From Bradyrhizobium sp. CSA112 (GTDB taxonomy: Bacteria > Pseudomonadota > Alphaproteobacteria > Rhizobiales > Xanthobacteraceae), in the NCBI RefSeq assembly GCF_029051645.1, contig NZ_JAACFS010000024.1, positions 1 through 64,000 of the forward strand: 64,000 nucleotides of DNA, written 5' to 3'. Below are positions 42,075-51,265 of the stretch, one piece after another. Numbering within the stretch: position 1 is the stretch's first letter; each line of letters opens with the position of its first letter. The notes below the pieces were generated by a model. It was not told the origin of the DNA. It saw nothing but the letters and a program-made list of their open reading frames with translations, and searched no databases. The position numbers and the translations under genes were made by a program.

Positions 42075-42566
42075 ATGTTGCATATCAATAATGCGGTACT
42101 GGGAACTCTAACCCGGTCGCGAACGGCGCTCGCGTTGATCGCCGCAACTCTTCTGGTCGGTGGCAGCGTCTCCGAGGCTTCCGCCAAATCCAGGCATCAC
42201 CGCCACCATTCCCATCACGCCCACGCTCACAAGGCCAAGAGCAGCAATTGGCTGGACGCCAATGCCTCAACCGGCCCTTCGGGCGGGCGCAGCTTCGCGG
42301 GAAGGGCGTCCTTTTACGGCAATGAATCCGGCAGCAAGACCGCCTCCGGTCAGCGCTTCAACCAGAACGCCATGACGGCGGCCCACCGCTCGCTGCCGTT
42401 CGGCACCAAGCTCCGGGTGACCCATCGCGGCCAGAGCGTCGTCGTCACGATCAATGACCGTGGTCCCTTCATCAAGGGCCGCGTGCTCGACCTGTCCACG
42501 GGTGCCGCCCGCGCCATCGGCCTGACCGGTGCCGGCGTCGGCCACGTCACCGCCGAGCTCATGTAA
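42075..42566 (+). CDS. rlpA: RlpA-like septal lytic transglycosylase
   Basis: A 163-residue envelope protein with a signal peptide (TALALIAATLLVGGSVSEAS), a His-rich linker (SRHHRHHSHHAHAHKAK), and a double-psi beta-barrel domain (about 75-160). Key stretches are AGRASFYGNESGSKTASGQR, HRSLPFGTKLRVTHRGQSVV, VTINDRGPFIKGRVLDLSTG. The SPOR domain of E. coli RlpA is absent, as often in rhizobia. RlpA cleaves denuded glycan strands in Pseudomonas; activity here is inferred from the conserved Glu and Asp. There is a strong terminator at 42613. Confidence 0.92.
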   Translation: MLHINNAVLGTLTRSRTALALIAATLLVGGSVSEASAKSRHHRHHSHHAHAHKAKSSNWLDANASTGPSGGRSFAGRASFYGNESGSKTASGQRFNQNAMTAAHRSLPFGTKLRVTHRGQSVVVTINDRGPFIKGRVLDLSTGAARAIGLTGAGVGHVTAELM

Positions 42567-42612
42567 GCGTTGCGTTGCGTAACCGCCTGCGGAACTTTCC
42601 GCGGCAACAAGG

Positions 42613-42644
42613 GCCTGCCGTCGCAAATGACGGCAGGCTTTTTT
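42613..42644 (+). terminator. Rho-independent terminator of rlpA
   Basis: Perfect 10-bp stem GCCTGCCGTC / GACGGCAGGC, six-base loop, TTTTTT. Confidence 0.95.
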
Positions 42645-42655
42645 GTGTTTGCTCC

Positions 42656-42762
42656 GTCATTCCGGGACGCGCCACTTGGCGCGGGCCCGGAATCCATTTC
42701 ACTGCATGCACCTGCTGCACGATGGATTCCGGGCTCGCGACTTCGTCGCGCCCCGGAATGAC
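42656..42762. repeat. GTCATTCCGGG palindromic element between rlpA and priA
   Basis: GTCATTCCGGG...CCCGGAATCCA at the left and TGGATTCCGGG...CCCCGGAATGAC at the right are inverted. It ends four bases from the priA stop codon; same family as 31959-32077 and 58205-58304. Confidence 0.85.
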
Positions 42763-42765
42763 GGC

Positions 42766-44976
42766 TCATAAAAAGCTCTGCGGATCGACATCGACCTCGA
42801 GCTTGAGATTGCCCTTGGTCTTCGGCCCGGCCGCAAGCCATTCGCGCAAATATTCCGATAGATCGACATTACGCAGCGACTTCACCAGCAGGCGGAACCG
42901 GTAGCGGCCCTTGATGACCGCGAGTGGCGCCTCGGCGGGGCCGAGCACCTGGATGCGCTCGTCGATCGGCGCGACAGCGGCAAGCCGGCGCGCAAAACCT
43001 TCAGCGGTCGGGCGATCACCGGCGGAGATGATCAGGCTGGCGAGCCGGCCGAACGGCGGATACCCGGTGCGCTCGCGCGCGTCGATCTCGCTGGCATAGA
43101 ACGCTTCGCGATCGCTTGCGACCAAGGCCTTCATCACGGGATGTTCGGGCTGATGGGTCTGCAGATAGCCGACGCCGCGGCCCTGATCGCGGCCGGCGCG
43201 GCCGATCACCTGGTTGAGCAACTGGAACGTCCGCTCGGCGGCGCGCGGGTCGCCATTACCGAGGCCGAGATCGGCATCGACGACGCCGACCAGATTGAGC
43301 CGCGGAAAGTTATGCCCCTTCGCCACCAGTTGCGTGCCGATGATGATGTCGACGCGGCCTTCCGCGATTTCGTTCAGCTCGCTGCGCATGGTCTCGATCG
43401 AGGTGATCAGGTCGCTCGACAGCACCATGGTGCGCGCATTCGGGAACAGCGAAGCCGCCTCCTCCTGCAGCCGCTCGACGCCCGGACCGACCGCGACCAG
43501 CGATTCCTCGGCCTGGCAATGCGGACAGATGTTCGGGCGCGGCATCGAGAAGCCGCAATGGTGACAGACCAGCCGCTGGCGAAAGCGATGATCCACCAGC
43601 CAGGCGTCGCAGATCGTGCACGCAAAACGATGGCCGCAAGCCCGGCACAAAGTCAGCGGCGCGTAGCCGCGGCGGTTGAGAAACAGCAGCGCCTGCTCGC
43701 GCTTCTCGATCGCGAACTGAATCTGCCCGGCGAGCGGCGGCGAAATGAAGCGACCGCGCGGCGGCGGGGCGCGGCGCAGATCGATCGCCTCGATATGCGG
43801 CATGTGCTGGCCACCGAAGCGCGACGGCAGCGCGACGCGCTGATAGCGACCCTTGCGCGCGTTGACTTCGGTTTCGACCGACGGCGTCGCGGACGCCAGT
43901 ACGATCGGAATTTTGGCGATATGCGCGCGCACTACCGCCATATCGCGGGCGTGGTAATGCGCGCCGTCATCCTGCTTGTAGGCCTGGTCGTGCTCCTCAT
44001 CGACGATGATCAGGCCCAAATCCGCATAGGGCAGAAACAGCGCCGAGCGCGCGCCGACCACGACCGGCGCTTCGCCTGCCGATATCGCAGCCCAATTGCG
44101 CTGCCGCGTGCGCGGCGTCAGTTCGGAGTGCCATTCCAAAGGACGCACGCCGAAGCGCTGGGCGAAGCGGTCGAGGAATTGCCCGGTGAGCGCGATCTCC
44201 GGCATCAGGATCAGCGTTTGCTTTCCGCGGCGGATGATTTCGGCAATCGCCTCGAAATAGACTTCCGTCTTGCCCGAACCGGTAACGCCGTCGAGCAGCG
44301 CGACGTGGAAAGAGCCGTTGGCGGCGAGCGCCCGCATCGCATCGACTGCCGTGCGCTGCTGGCTGGAAAATTCCGGCTGCGCGAAAGCTGGATCGGGCGC
44401 CGGCGGCGCGAGCGGCGGCGGCATTGCCTCGACGGCAAGCGTCCCCTCATCGACCAGGCCGTCGATCACGCCGGCGCTGACACCGGCTTCCCGCGCCGCC
44501 TCGGACTTGCCGTGCAGCAGTCCGTCCGACAGCACCTCGATCAGCCGCCGCCGCGCCGGCGTCAAGCGCCGCGGCGGTTCGCCGACCAGCCGCACGCCGA
44601 GGCGCATCCGCTCGGGCCCGAGATTTTCGCCCATCCGCAACGCCATGCGCAGCACCATGCCGCGCGCCGAGAGCGTGTAAGTGGCAACCCAATCGACGAG
44701 GCTGCGCAGTTCCTGCTTTAGCGGCGGCACATCGAGCTTTTCGCCGACATCCTTCAGGCGGTTGTGCAGGCGCGGATCGGGATTGGCGTTCTCCGCCCAC
44801 ACCACGGCCACCACTTCGCGCGGACCGAGCGGCACGCAGACGACGTCGCCGGGCTTCAGCTCCATGCCGCGCGGCACGCGGTAGGAATAGTTCTGATTGA
44901 GCGCGACCGGCACCAGCACGTCGACGACGCGGGTCGCCGATGCGGAGGAGTAGGATTCGCGGGTGGCGTGGTCCAT
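42766..44976 (-). CDS. priA: Primosomal replication protein N' (PriA helicase)
   Basis: The 736-residue helicase reloads replication at collapsed forks. An N-terminal DNA 3'-end binding domain (about 15-115; VVDVLVPVALNQNYSYRVPR) and a winged helix precede the helicase core: Walker A LLDGVTGSGKTEVYFEA, Walker B LIIVDEEHDQAYKQDD, and VIGRAGRDQGRGVGYLQTHQ (motif VI). The embedded zinc module has CRACGHRFACTICDAW and VCHHCGFSMPRPNICPHCQA. All elements needed for helicase function are present. Confidence 0.97.
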   Translation of the reverse strand: MDHATRESYSSASATRVVDVLVPVALNQNYSYRVPRGMELKPGDVVCVPLGPREVVAVVWAENANPDPRLHNRLKDVGEKLDVPPLKQELRSLVDWVATYTLSARGMVLRMALRMGENLGPERMRLGVRLVGEPPRRLTPARRRLIEVLSDGLLHGKSEAAREAGVSAGVIDGLVDEGTLAVEAMPPPLAPPAPDPAFAQPEFSSQQRTAVDAMRALAANGSFHVALLDGVTGSGKTEVYFEAIAEIIRRGKQTLILMPEIALTGQFLDRFAQRFGVRPLEWHSELTPRTRQRNWAAISAGEAPVVVGARSALFLPYADLGLIIVDEEHDQAYKQDDGAHYHARDMAVVRAHIAKIPIVLASATPSVETEVNARKGRYQRVALPSRFGGQHMPHIEAIDLRRAPPPRGRFISPPLAGQIQFAIEKREQALLFLNRRGYAPLTLCRACGHRFACTICDAWLVDHRFRQRLVCHHCGFSMPRPNICPHCQAEESLVAVGPGVERLQEEAASLFPNARTMVLSSDLITSIETMRSELNEIAEGRVDIIIGTQLVAKGHNFPRLNLVGVVDADLGLGNGDPRAAERTFQLLNQVIGRAGRDQGRGVGYLQTHQPEHPVMKALVASDREAFYASEIDARERTGYPPFGRLASLIISAGDRPTAEGFARRLAAVAPIDERIQVLGPAEAPLAVIKGRYRFRLLVKSLRNVDLSEYLREWLAAGPKTKGNLKLEVDVDPQSFL

Positions 44977-45130
44977 CAGGGAATCAGGCTTGAGGTGTCC
45001 AGGGTAAGGCTAGCGCCGCGCCGCCAAGTTAGCGAACGGTAAACGAAAGAGGTGCGATATAATGCGTTGAATCACCGTCTCCAAGTGAAGCTCCAAGAGA
45101 AGTCCCAAGGCAAACTCCAAGGCAAGGCTG

Positions 45131-46102
45131 ATGGCCAAGCAAGTTCCGGCACCTCAACCGATCGGGCTCGACTGCGCCGACGAGGGCCTCGCGCTGGAGA
45201 TGGCGCGGTGGCTGACGCATCTGCGCGCCGAGCGGCGGCTGTCGCCAAAGACGCTCGAAGCCTACGCCCGCGACCTCCGCCAATGCCTCATTTTCCTCAG
45301 CGAGCACTGGGGCAGGAAGGTCACGCTGAAAGGGTTTGCGGCGCTGGAGGCCACCGACGTCAGGGCCTTCATGGCCATGCGCCGCGCCGACGACATCGGC
45401 GGACGCTCGCTGATGCGGGCGCTGGCGGGCTTGCGTTCGTTCGGGCGATATCTCGAGCGGGAAGGCAAGGGCAAGGTCGGCGCCCTGTCCGCGATCCGCG
45501 CGCCCAAAATTGCAAAAAGCCTGCCGAAGCCAATCCAGATGGCCGCCGCCAAGCGCTTTGCCGATGCCGACGAACGCGCCGGCGAGGAACGTGATCCTTG
45601 GATTCTCGCGCGCGACGCCGCGGTAATGGCGCTGCTTTATGGATCAGGCCTGCGCATTTCCGAAGCGCTGGGACTGAAGCGCCAGGACGTGCCCAAACCG
45701 GGCGAAGGCGACGTCCTCATCGTCACCGGCAAGGGCAACAAGACCCGGATGGTGCCGGTGCTGCAGAACGTGCTGATGCTGATTGCCGATTACGTTGCGA
45801 TGTGCCCGCATTCGCTTCCCCCGGCCGGTCCGATTTTTGTCGGCGCGCGCGGCGGACCGCTTTCGCCGCGGATCATCCAGCTCACCATGGAGCGGCTGCG
45901 CGGCGCGCTCGGCCTGCCCGACAGCGCCACGCCCCATGCGCTGCGGCATTCCTTCGCCACCCACCTGCTGAGCCGCGGCGGCGATTTGCGCGCGATCCAG
46001 GAACTGCTCGGCCACGCCTCGCTCTCGACAACGCAGATCTATACCGGCATCGACAGCGAACGGCTGCTGGAAGTGTACAAGAGCGCGCATCCGCGGGGGT
46101 GA
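45131..46102 (+). CDS. xerC: Tyrosine recombinase XerC
   Basis: A 323-residue site-specific recombinase that resolves chromosome dimers at dif with XerD and FtsK. SAM-like N-terminal DNA-binding domain (MARWLTHLRAERRLSPKTLE) and catalytic domain with Arg (LYGSGLRISEALGL), Lys (VTGKGNKTRMVPV), His-x-x-Arg (PHALRHSFATHLL), His (LLGHASLSTTQ) and nucleophilic Tyr (IYTGIDSERLL). It is divergent from priA, the usual alphaproteobacterial arrangement, which favours XerC rather than a phage integrase. The leader has three short CCAAGGCAA-type repeats (45088-45127). Confidence 0.95.
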   Translation: MAKQVPAPQPIGLDCADEGLALEMARWLTHLRAERRLSPKTLEAYARDLRQCLIFLSEHWGRKVTLKGFAALEATDVRAFMAMRRADDIGGRSLMRALAGLRSFGRYLEREGKGKVGALSAIRAPKIAKSLPKPIQMAAAKRFADADERAGEERDPWILARDAAVMALLYGSGLRISEALGLKRQDVPKPGEGDVLIVTGKGNKTRMVPVLQNVLMLIADYVAMCPHSLPPAGPIFVGARGGPLSPRIIQLTMERLRGALGLPDSATPHALRHSFATHLLSRGGDLRAIQELLGHASLSTTQIYTGIDSERLLEVYKSAHPRG

Positions 46103-46220
46103 ACGCCCGCATACCCCGCCGACACACTCCCGTCACATCGATAGCCTCTTAAGCTAGCCTCTTGCGCTCGCATTGCGGTTCCGGCAATCGTGCGCGCGTC
46201 AGTCGGCAGGAGAGGAATCA

Positions 46221-46811
46221 ATGGGCGCACATGAAAGCATGGAGCATGCGGAACACGCCGAGCACGCTTCAGGCTCGAACAAGAAGATCGCGTTGCTGAT
46301 CGCCGTGATCGCCTTGTTTCTGGCGCTGTCGGAAACGCTGGGCAAGGGTGCGCAGACCGAAGCCATCAGCAAGAATGTCGAGGCCTCGAACCTCTGGGCG
46401 TTCTTCCAGGCCAAGAGCATCCGCCGCACCGTGGTGCAGGCCACCGCCGAGCACGCCAAGCTCAGCCTCGGGACCGTCGGCGACGATGCCGCAAAGGCGG
46501 CGCTGCAGAAGCAGATCGACGACTGGAACAAGACCGCGGCACGCTACCGTTCGGAGCCGGAAACCGGCGAAGGTTCGGAAGAACTCGCCAAGCGCGCCAA
46601 GCAGGCCGAACACCAGCGCGACGACGCGACCGCAAAATACCACCACTACGAAATCGCCTCGGCCGCCTTCCAGATCGGCATCGTGCTGGCGTCCGCCACC
46701 ATCATCACCGGCATGATCGTGCTGGCCTGGGTATCAGGCATATTGGCGATCGCAGGCATTGGAATTACTGCGCTTGGCCTCTACGCGCCGCATCTGTTGC
46801 ATCTGCATTGA
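46221..46811 (+). CDS. DUF4337-type membrane protein
   Basis: A 196-residue protein. A His/Glu-rich N-terminus (MGAHESMEHAEHAEHASGSN) leads to membrane helix one (KIALLIAVIALFLALSETLG); a long charged helical domain (about 45-150) carries NLWAFFQAKSIRRTVVQATA, typical of DUF4337; two further helices close the C-terminus (IGIVLASATIITGMIVLAWV and SGILAIAGIGITALGLYAPH). Function unknown. GGAGAGG precedes the ATG at 46221. It follows xerC on the same strand but with its own leader of 118 bases. Confidence 0.88.
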   Translation: MGAHESMEHAEHAEHASGSNKKIALLIAVIALFLALSETLGKGAQTEAISKNVEASNLWAFFQAKSIRRTVVQATAEHAKLSLGTVGDDAAKAALQKQIDDWNKTAARYRSEPETGEGSEELAKRAKQAEHQRDDATAKYHHYEIASAAFQIGIVLASATIITGMIVLAWVSGILAIAGIGITALGLYAPHLLHLH

Positions 46812-46840
46812 GTGGCGGGGTTTGTCGAATTGCTTCCGGT

Positions 46841-46941
46841 GTCATGCCCCGCGAAAGCGGGGCATCCAGTACGCCGCGGCCTCTCGGTTCGGTCTCTGAC
46901 GTCTCTGGAATACTGGATCGCCCGCCTTCGCGGGCGATGAC
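46841..46941. repeat. GTCATGCCCCGC palindromic element
   Basis: Each end is a small hairpin: GCCCCGCGAAAGCGGGGC at the left and CGCCCGCCTTCGCGGGCG at the right. The CCAGTA and TACTGGAT sequences just inside are inverted. It separates two convergent genes and resembles 51154-51252. Confidence 0.8.
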
Positions 46942-46952
46942 AACGAGAATCC

Positions 46953-47483
46953 CTACCGCGCTTCGTGCACGCTCTTGCGGAAACGCGCGATCAGCCGCAG
47001 CGTGCGGGACGACCAGCCCTCGCCGTCGCCACGCAGGATTTCCCGGATACGCTGCTTGATCGGCTGGACCAGAGCGGCCGCCTTGGCGCGCATCGCCATG
47101 ATGAATTCATAGATCGTCTTGAACCACGCCATCTGCAGCAGCTTCGACCGCGTCACGTCGAAGATGAACGCGGTAACGCCGACGCCGACGAATTTTCCGA
47201 ACACGATAACGACGGCGGCGCTGACCCAATATTCATGCGCCAGCAGCCAGAGCCCGACCAGCTTGAGCAGAAACAGCGGGATCACCGGCACGGCAAATAC
47301 GATCAGCGTCATCGCCGGCGACAGCGTATCGACACGATCGGACAGCCATCGCTTGAATGCGCGGAGCGGGATCAGCGCAACGATGCGCTCGACGATCGGC
47401 TCGAGATGATCCCACAGCCAGGCTTCGATCAGGAAGATGACCGCAAGCAGGACCCAGAACGGCTTAAGCAGGCGGCGCATCAT
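46953..47483 (-). CDS. Membrane protein of unknown function
   Basis: A 176-residue protein with three or four predicted helices: LLKPFWVLLAVIFLIEAWLW, MTLIVFAVPVIPLFLLKLVG, LLAHEYWVSAAVVIVFGKFV, GVGVTAFIFDVTRSKLLQMA. A basic amphipathic C-terminal tail follows (RAKAAALVQPIKQRIREILR). Length and layout resemble conserved hypothetical membrane proteins of Bradyrhizobium. There is no catalytic motif. It is transcribed toward the palindromic element at 46841 and is probably alone. Confidence 0.8.
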   Translation of the reverse strand: MMRRLLKPFWVLLAVIFLIEAWLWDHLEPIVERIVALIPLRAFKRWLSDRVDTLSPAMTLIVFAVPVIPLFLLKLVGLWLLAHEYWVSAAVVIVFGKFVGVGVTAFIFDVTRSKLLQMAWFKTIYEFIMAMRAKAAALVQPIKQRIREILRGDGEGWSSRTLRLIARFRKSVHEAR

Positions 47484-47620
47484 CGATCGTTATCTCTGGA
47501 GCGGAATGACGTTCATTGATTGGTCGCCGCGCTCTATTTCTGCGTTCAAAGCATGATCTTTTCAGGAAATCGGATACCGGCCCTGCAATCATGCTCTACC
47601 CGCTATATACCGGGCTCCGA

Positions 47621-49021
47621 TCACATATGGATGGCGCGTTTCCCGATCGCAAGCGCAGCTTCCTTGACGGCTTCCGAGCGTGTCGGGTGGGCATGGCACG
47701 TGCGCGCCAGATCTTCGGCAGAACCACCAAACTCCATCAGAACGCAAGCTTCATGGATCATTTCGCCGGCTTCGCGTCCGACGATGTGCACGCCGAGCAC
47801 GCGATCGGTCTTCGCATCCGCGAGAATCTTCACGAAACCGTCAGTGGTCTGGTTGACCTTGGAGCGGCCGTTGGCGGTGAACGGAAATTTGCCAGACGTG
47901 TAGGCCACGCCGGCCTGCTTCAGCTCTTCCTCGGTCTTGCCGACCGACGACACTTCCGGCGTGGTGTACACAACGCCCGGGATCACATCGTAGTTCACGT
48001 GGCCTGCCTGTCCCGCAATGATCTCGGCGCAGGCGACGCCCTCGTCCTCGGCCTTGTGCGCGAGCATCGGACCCGCGACCACGTCGCCGATCGCATAGAC
48101 GCCCTTCACGGTGGTCGAGAAATGCGCGTCGATCTGCACGCGCCCGCGATTGTCGAGCGCGATGCCGGCTTCCTTCAGGCCCAGCCCTTCGGTGTAGGGC
48201 ACGCGACCGATGCAGACGAGAACCACATCGGCTTCCAGCGTTTCCGCAGTTCCGCCTGCCGCTGGTTCGACTTTGACCATCAACGTCTTGCCCGACGTAT
48301 CGACGCCGGTAACCTTGGCGCCGAGCTTGAACGCAAAGCCCTGCTTTTCGAGCATGCGCTGGAATTGTTTCGCCACTTCGCCATCCATGCCGGGCAAGAT
48401 GCGGTCGAGGAATTCGACGACCATGACTTCCGACCCCAGCCGGCGCCACACCGAGCCGAGCTCGAGGCCGATTACGCCGGCGCCGATGATCAGCATTTTT
48501 TCCGGCACTCTCTCCAGCGACAGCGCGCCGGTCGACGACACAACGCGCTTTTCGTCGATCTCGATGCCTTTCAACCGCGCGATATCCGAGCCGGTGGCAA
48601 TGACGATGTTCCTGGCCTCAACCGTCGCGGTCTTGCCGTCGCCGCTGACTTCTACCTTGCCGGTCCCGAGGATCTTGCCGGTGCCTTTCAGAACGTCGAT
48701 CTTGTTCTTCTTCATCAGGAACTCGACGCCCTTGACGTTGCCGTCGATGCCCTGCTGCTTGAAGTTCATCATCGCGGGCAGATCGAGCTTCGGCGTGGAG
48801 ACGCTGACGCCCATCTTGGCAAAGGAGTGCGCGGCTTCCTCGAACATTTCGGAGGCATGCAGCAGCGCCTTCGACGGCATGCAACCGACATTGAGGCAGG
48901 TGCCGCCCAGCGTCGCGTTCTTCTCGACCACGGCGACCTTCATGCCGAGTTGCGCTGCGCGCACCGCGCAGACATATCCGCCCGGACCGGTGCCGATGAC
49001 GACGAGATCGTAGGAAGCCAT
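47621..49021 (-). CDS. lpdA: Dihydrolipoyl dehydrogenase (E3)
   Basis: The 466-residue FAD disulfide oxidoreductase reoxidises lipoyl groups of the 2-oxoglutarate dehydrogenase complex. FAD motif YDLVVIGTGPGGYVCAVRAA, redox-active Cys42 and Cys47 in GGTCLNVGCMPSKALLHASE, NAD motif KMLIIGAGVIGLELGSVWRR, and the C-terminal active-site His in ARTCHAHPTRSEAV are present. It lies at the end of the suc gene string, separated from sucB by an SDR gene, which supports the role in 2-oxoglutarate oxidation rather than pyruvate oxidation. Confidence 0.97.
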   Translation of the reverse strand: MASYDLVVIGTGPGGYVCAVRAAQLGMKVAVVEKNATLGGTCLNVGCMPSKALLHASEMFEEAAHSFAKMGVSVSTPKLDLPAMMNFKQQGIDGNVKGVEFLMKKNKIDVLKGTGKILGTGKVEVSGDGKTATVEARNIVIATGSDIARLKGIEIDEKRVVSSTGALSLERVPEKMLIIGAGVIGLELGSVWRRLGSEVMVVEFLDRILPGMDGEVAKQFQRMLEKQGFAFKLGAKVTGVDTSGKTLMVKVEPAAGGTAETLEADVVLVCIGRVPYTEGLGLKEAGIALDNRGRVQIDAHFSTTVKGVYAIGDVVAGPMLAHKAEDEGVACAEIIAGQAGHVNYDVIPGVVYTTPEVSSVGKTEEELKQAGVAYTSGKFPFTANGRSKVNQTTDGFVKILADAKTDRVLGVHIVGREAGEMIHEACVLMEFGGSAEDLARTCHAHPTRSEAVKEAALAIGKRAIHM

Positions 49022-49055
49022 GATGAAGTCCTGTAGCCGAGAAACGTGTCAGGTA

Positions 49056-49814
49056 TTACCGCCCGCCCGAGACATCAAGGATGGCGCTGGTGACGTAGGA
49101 AGCCTCGTCCGAGATCAGCCAGACGATGGCGTTGGCGATTTCTTCCGCGGTGCCGACGCGCTGCATCGGCACCATATGTGCGAGCCGATGCGCGCGATCA
49201 GGTTCGCCGCCGCTCGCATGAATTTCGGTGTCGATCAGCCCGGGCCGGATCGCTGCCACGCGAATACCTTCGCCGGCGACCTCGTGGCCGAGGCCGACGG
49301 TGAAGGAATCCACCGCGCCCTTGGAAGCCGCATAATCCACATACGTATTAGGCGAGCCGAGTTTCGCCGCGACCGAGGAAAGATTGACGATGACACCGCC
49401 CTCGCCGCCCTTGCGGGTCGACATCCGCTTCACCGCCTCACGCGCGCAAAGAATGCTGCCGGTGACGTTGACGGCCATCATGCGCTGGATGCGTTCAGCC
49501 GACATGTCCTCGACGCGAGCCGAGGGCCCGACGATGCCGGCATTGTTGACGAGCGCACCGAGCGTACCGAATTCATCAGCGGCCTTGAACAGCGCGAGAA
49601 TATCCGCCTCGCTGCCGACATCGCATTGCACGGCAATCGCCTTGCCGTTCCTGCGTTCGATCAGCGAGACGACTTCGTTCGCCGCCGCCTGATTGCTGGC
49701 GTAGCCGACCACGACGCGAAAGCCGCGCGCGGCGGCAGCGAGCGCGGTGGCGCGGCCGATGCCGCGGCTGCCGCCGGTGATCACAACAACTTTGTCTGTC
49801 ACATTAGCCCCCAC
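49056..49814 (-). CDS. Short-chain dehydrogenase/reductase
   Basis: A 252-residue classical SDR. The nucleotide-binding motif is VVITGGSRGIGRATAL, the NNAG motif is ALVNNAGIVG, and the catalytic Ser-Tyr-Lys are in VNLSSVAAKL and YVDYAASKGAVD; the PG motif is AAIRPGLIDTEI. The C-terminus (ISDEASYVTSAILDVSGGR) is the usual end for glucose-1-dehydrogenase-like or 3-oxoacyl-ACP-reductase-like members. Substrate cannot be assigned. It sits between sucB and lpdA in the same direction with short gaps (34 and 70 bases), so it is probably co-transcribed with TCA genes. Confidence 0.9.
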   Translation of the reverse strand: MGANVTDKVVVITGGSRGIGRATALAAAARGFRVVVGYASNQAAANEVVSLIERRNGKAIAVQCDVGSEADILALFKAADEFGTLGALVNNAGIVGPSARVEDMSAERIQRMMAVNVTGSILCAREAVKRMSTRKGGEGGVIVNLSSVAAKLGSPNTYVDYAASKGAVDSFTVGLGHEVAGEGIRVAAIRPGLIDTEIHASGGEPDRAHRLAHMVPMQRVGTAEEIANAIVWLISDEASYVTSAILDVSGGR

Positions 49815-49884
49815 AAATCAGCGCGCATCGATCCACGGCTCGCGACTCCGGCCTTTCGCACCGGCGCCGGCGAAGCCGGTGGCG

Positions 49885-51126
49885 TTAGAGATCCAGCACC
49901 AGGCGCGCCGGATCTTCGAGGCTCTCCTTGACGCGGACCAGGAAGGTCACCGCTTCCTTGCCGTCGATCACGCGGTGATCGTAGGACAGCGCCAGATACA
50001 TCATCGGACGCACCTCGATCTTGCCGGCGACGACCATCGGCCGCTCCTGGATCTTGTGCATGCCGAGGATGCCGGACTGCGGCGCGTTCAGGATCGGCGT
50101 CGACATCAGCGAACCGTAGATGCCGCCATTGGTGATGGTGAAGGTGCCGCCCTGCATCTCGTCGATCTTGAGCTGACCGTCGCGGGCGCGGCGGCCGAAA
50201 TCGGCGATCGACTTTTCGATATCGGAAATCGACTTGTGGTCGCAGTCGCGCACCACGGGCACGACCAGGCCCTTGTCGGTGCCGACGGCGACGCCGATGT
50301 GGTAGTAGTTCTTGTAGATCAAGTCGGTGCCGTCGATCTCGGCGTTGACCGCCGGGATATCCTTCAGCGCCTGCACGACTGCCTTGGTGAAGAAGCCCAT
50401 GAAGCCGAGCTTCGAGCCGTGCTTCTTCTCGAACACGTCCTTGTATTGCGCCCGCATCGCCATGATGTGGCTCATGTCAACCTCGTTGAAGGTCGTGAGC
50501 ATCGCGGCCGTGTTCTGAACGTCCTTCAGCCGCCTCGCGATGGTCTGGCGCAGCCGTGTCATCTTCACGCGCTCTTCGCGCGCGGCATCGTCGGCAGGCG
50601 ACGGCGCGCGCACCTGCACCGAGGCGGCCGGCTGATTGACCGGGGTCGGCGCTGACGCCGCCTTCTCGATCGCGGCCAGCATGTCGCCCTTGGTGACGCG
50701 GCCGTCCTTGCCGGAGCCGGGAACGGTCGCGGCATCGATGCCGCTCTCAGTGGAGAGTTTGCGAACCGACGGCGCCAGCGGCGCATCCGATGCCGCAGCC
50801 TTCGGGGCCGCAGCAGGCGCGGCGGCTGGCGCTGCAGCCGCGGCGGCGGCCTTGGCCGGCGCGGCCGCGGCCGGCTTGGCGCCGCCGGCCGCGCCGTCAT
50901 TGATCTGCCCGAGCAGCGCGCCGACGGCGACCGTCTCGCCGTCCTTGGCCGCGATCTCGCCGAGCACACCGGCCGACGGCGCTGGTACTTCGATGGTGAC
51001 CTTGTCGGTCTCAAGCTCGACCAACGGCTCGTCCACCGCTACCGCTTCGCCGGCCTTCTTGAACCAGCGGCCGATGGTGGCCTCGGTCACGGATTCGCCG
51101 AGCGTCGGAACACGAATTTCAGTCAT
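49885..51126 (-). CDS. sucB: Dihydrolipoyllysine succinyltransferase (E2 of 2-oxoglutarate dehydrogenase)
   Basis: The 413-residue E2 core. The lipoyl domain occupies about 1-78 (lipoylated Lys in VELETDKVTIEVPAPSAG), an Ala/Pro linker follows, then the peripheral-subunit-binding domain (APSVRKLSTESGIDAATVPG, about 120-155) and the catalytic domain with FNEVDMSHIMAMRAQYKD, NGGIYGSLMSTPILNAPQ and the catalytic His-Asp in SYDHRVIDGKEAV. Succinyl- rather than acetyl-specificity is inferred from the adjacent sucA. Confidence 0.97.
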   Translation of the reverse strand: MTEIRVPTLGESVTEATIGRWFKKAGEAVAVDEPLVELETDKVTIEVPAPSAGVLGEIAAKDGETVAVGALLGQINDGAAGGAKPAAAAPAKAAAAAAAPAAAPAAAPKAAASDAPLAPSVRKLSTESGIDAATVPGSGKDGRVTKGDMLAAIEKAASAPTPVNQPAASVQVRAPSPADDAAREERVKMTRLRQTIARRLKDVQNTAAMLTTFNEVDMSHIMAMRAQYKDVFEKKHGSKLGFMGFFTKAVVQALKDIPAVNAEIDGTDLIYKNYYHIGVAVGTDKGLVVPVVRDCDHKSISDIEKSIADFGRRARDGQLKIDEMQGGTFTITNGGIYGSLMSTPILNAPQSGILGMHKIQERPMVVAGKIEVRPMMYLALSYDHRVIDGKEAVTFLVRVKESLEDPARLVLDL

Positions 51127-51153
51127 GGTATAGTTTCCTCAATCGTTGGTGCC

Positions 51154-51252
51154 GTCATCGTCCGCGTAGGCGGACGATCCAGTATCCCGAGACGGTCGTG
51201 ATCAAAACGGGCGGCACGGCGTACTGGGTGCCCCGCCTTCGCGGGGCACGAC
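51154..51252. repeat. GTCATCGTCCGC palindromic element between sucA and sucB
   Basis: The left hairpin (CGTCCGCGTAGGCGGACG), followed by ATCCAGTAT, mirrors GTACTGGGT followed by the hairpin GCCCCGCCTTCGCGGGGC at the right. It is inside the suc transcript, and similar to 46841-46941. Confidence 0.8.
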
Positions 51253-51265
51253 AAATGATAAATTG

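Noticed and set aside
45085..45127. Short repeats before xerC as a CRISPR-like array
   Set aside because: Three imperfect units of about 12 bp without spacers; not a CRISPR.
45131..46102. Tyrosine recombinase as a phage/island integrase
   Set aside because: Divergent position next to priA, and N-terminal domain and length fit housekeeping XerC; the nearby tRNA-Ser is 29 kb away.
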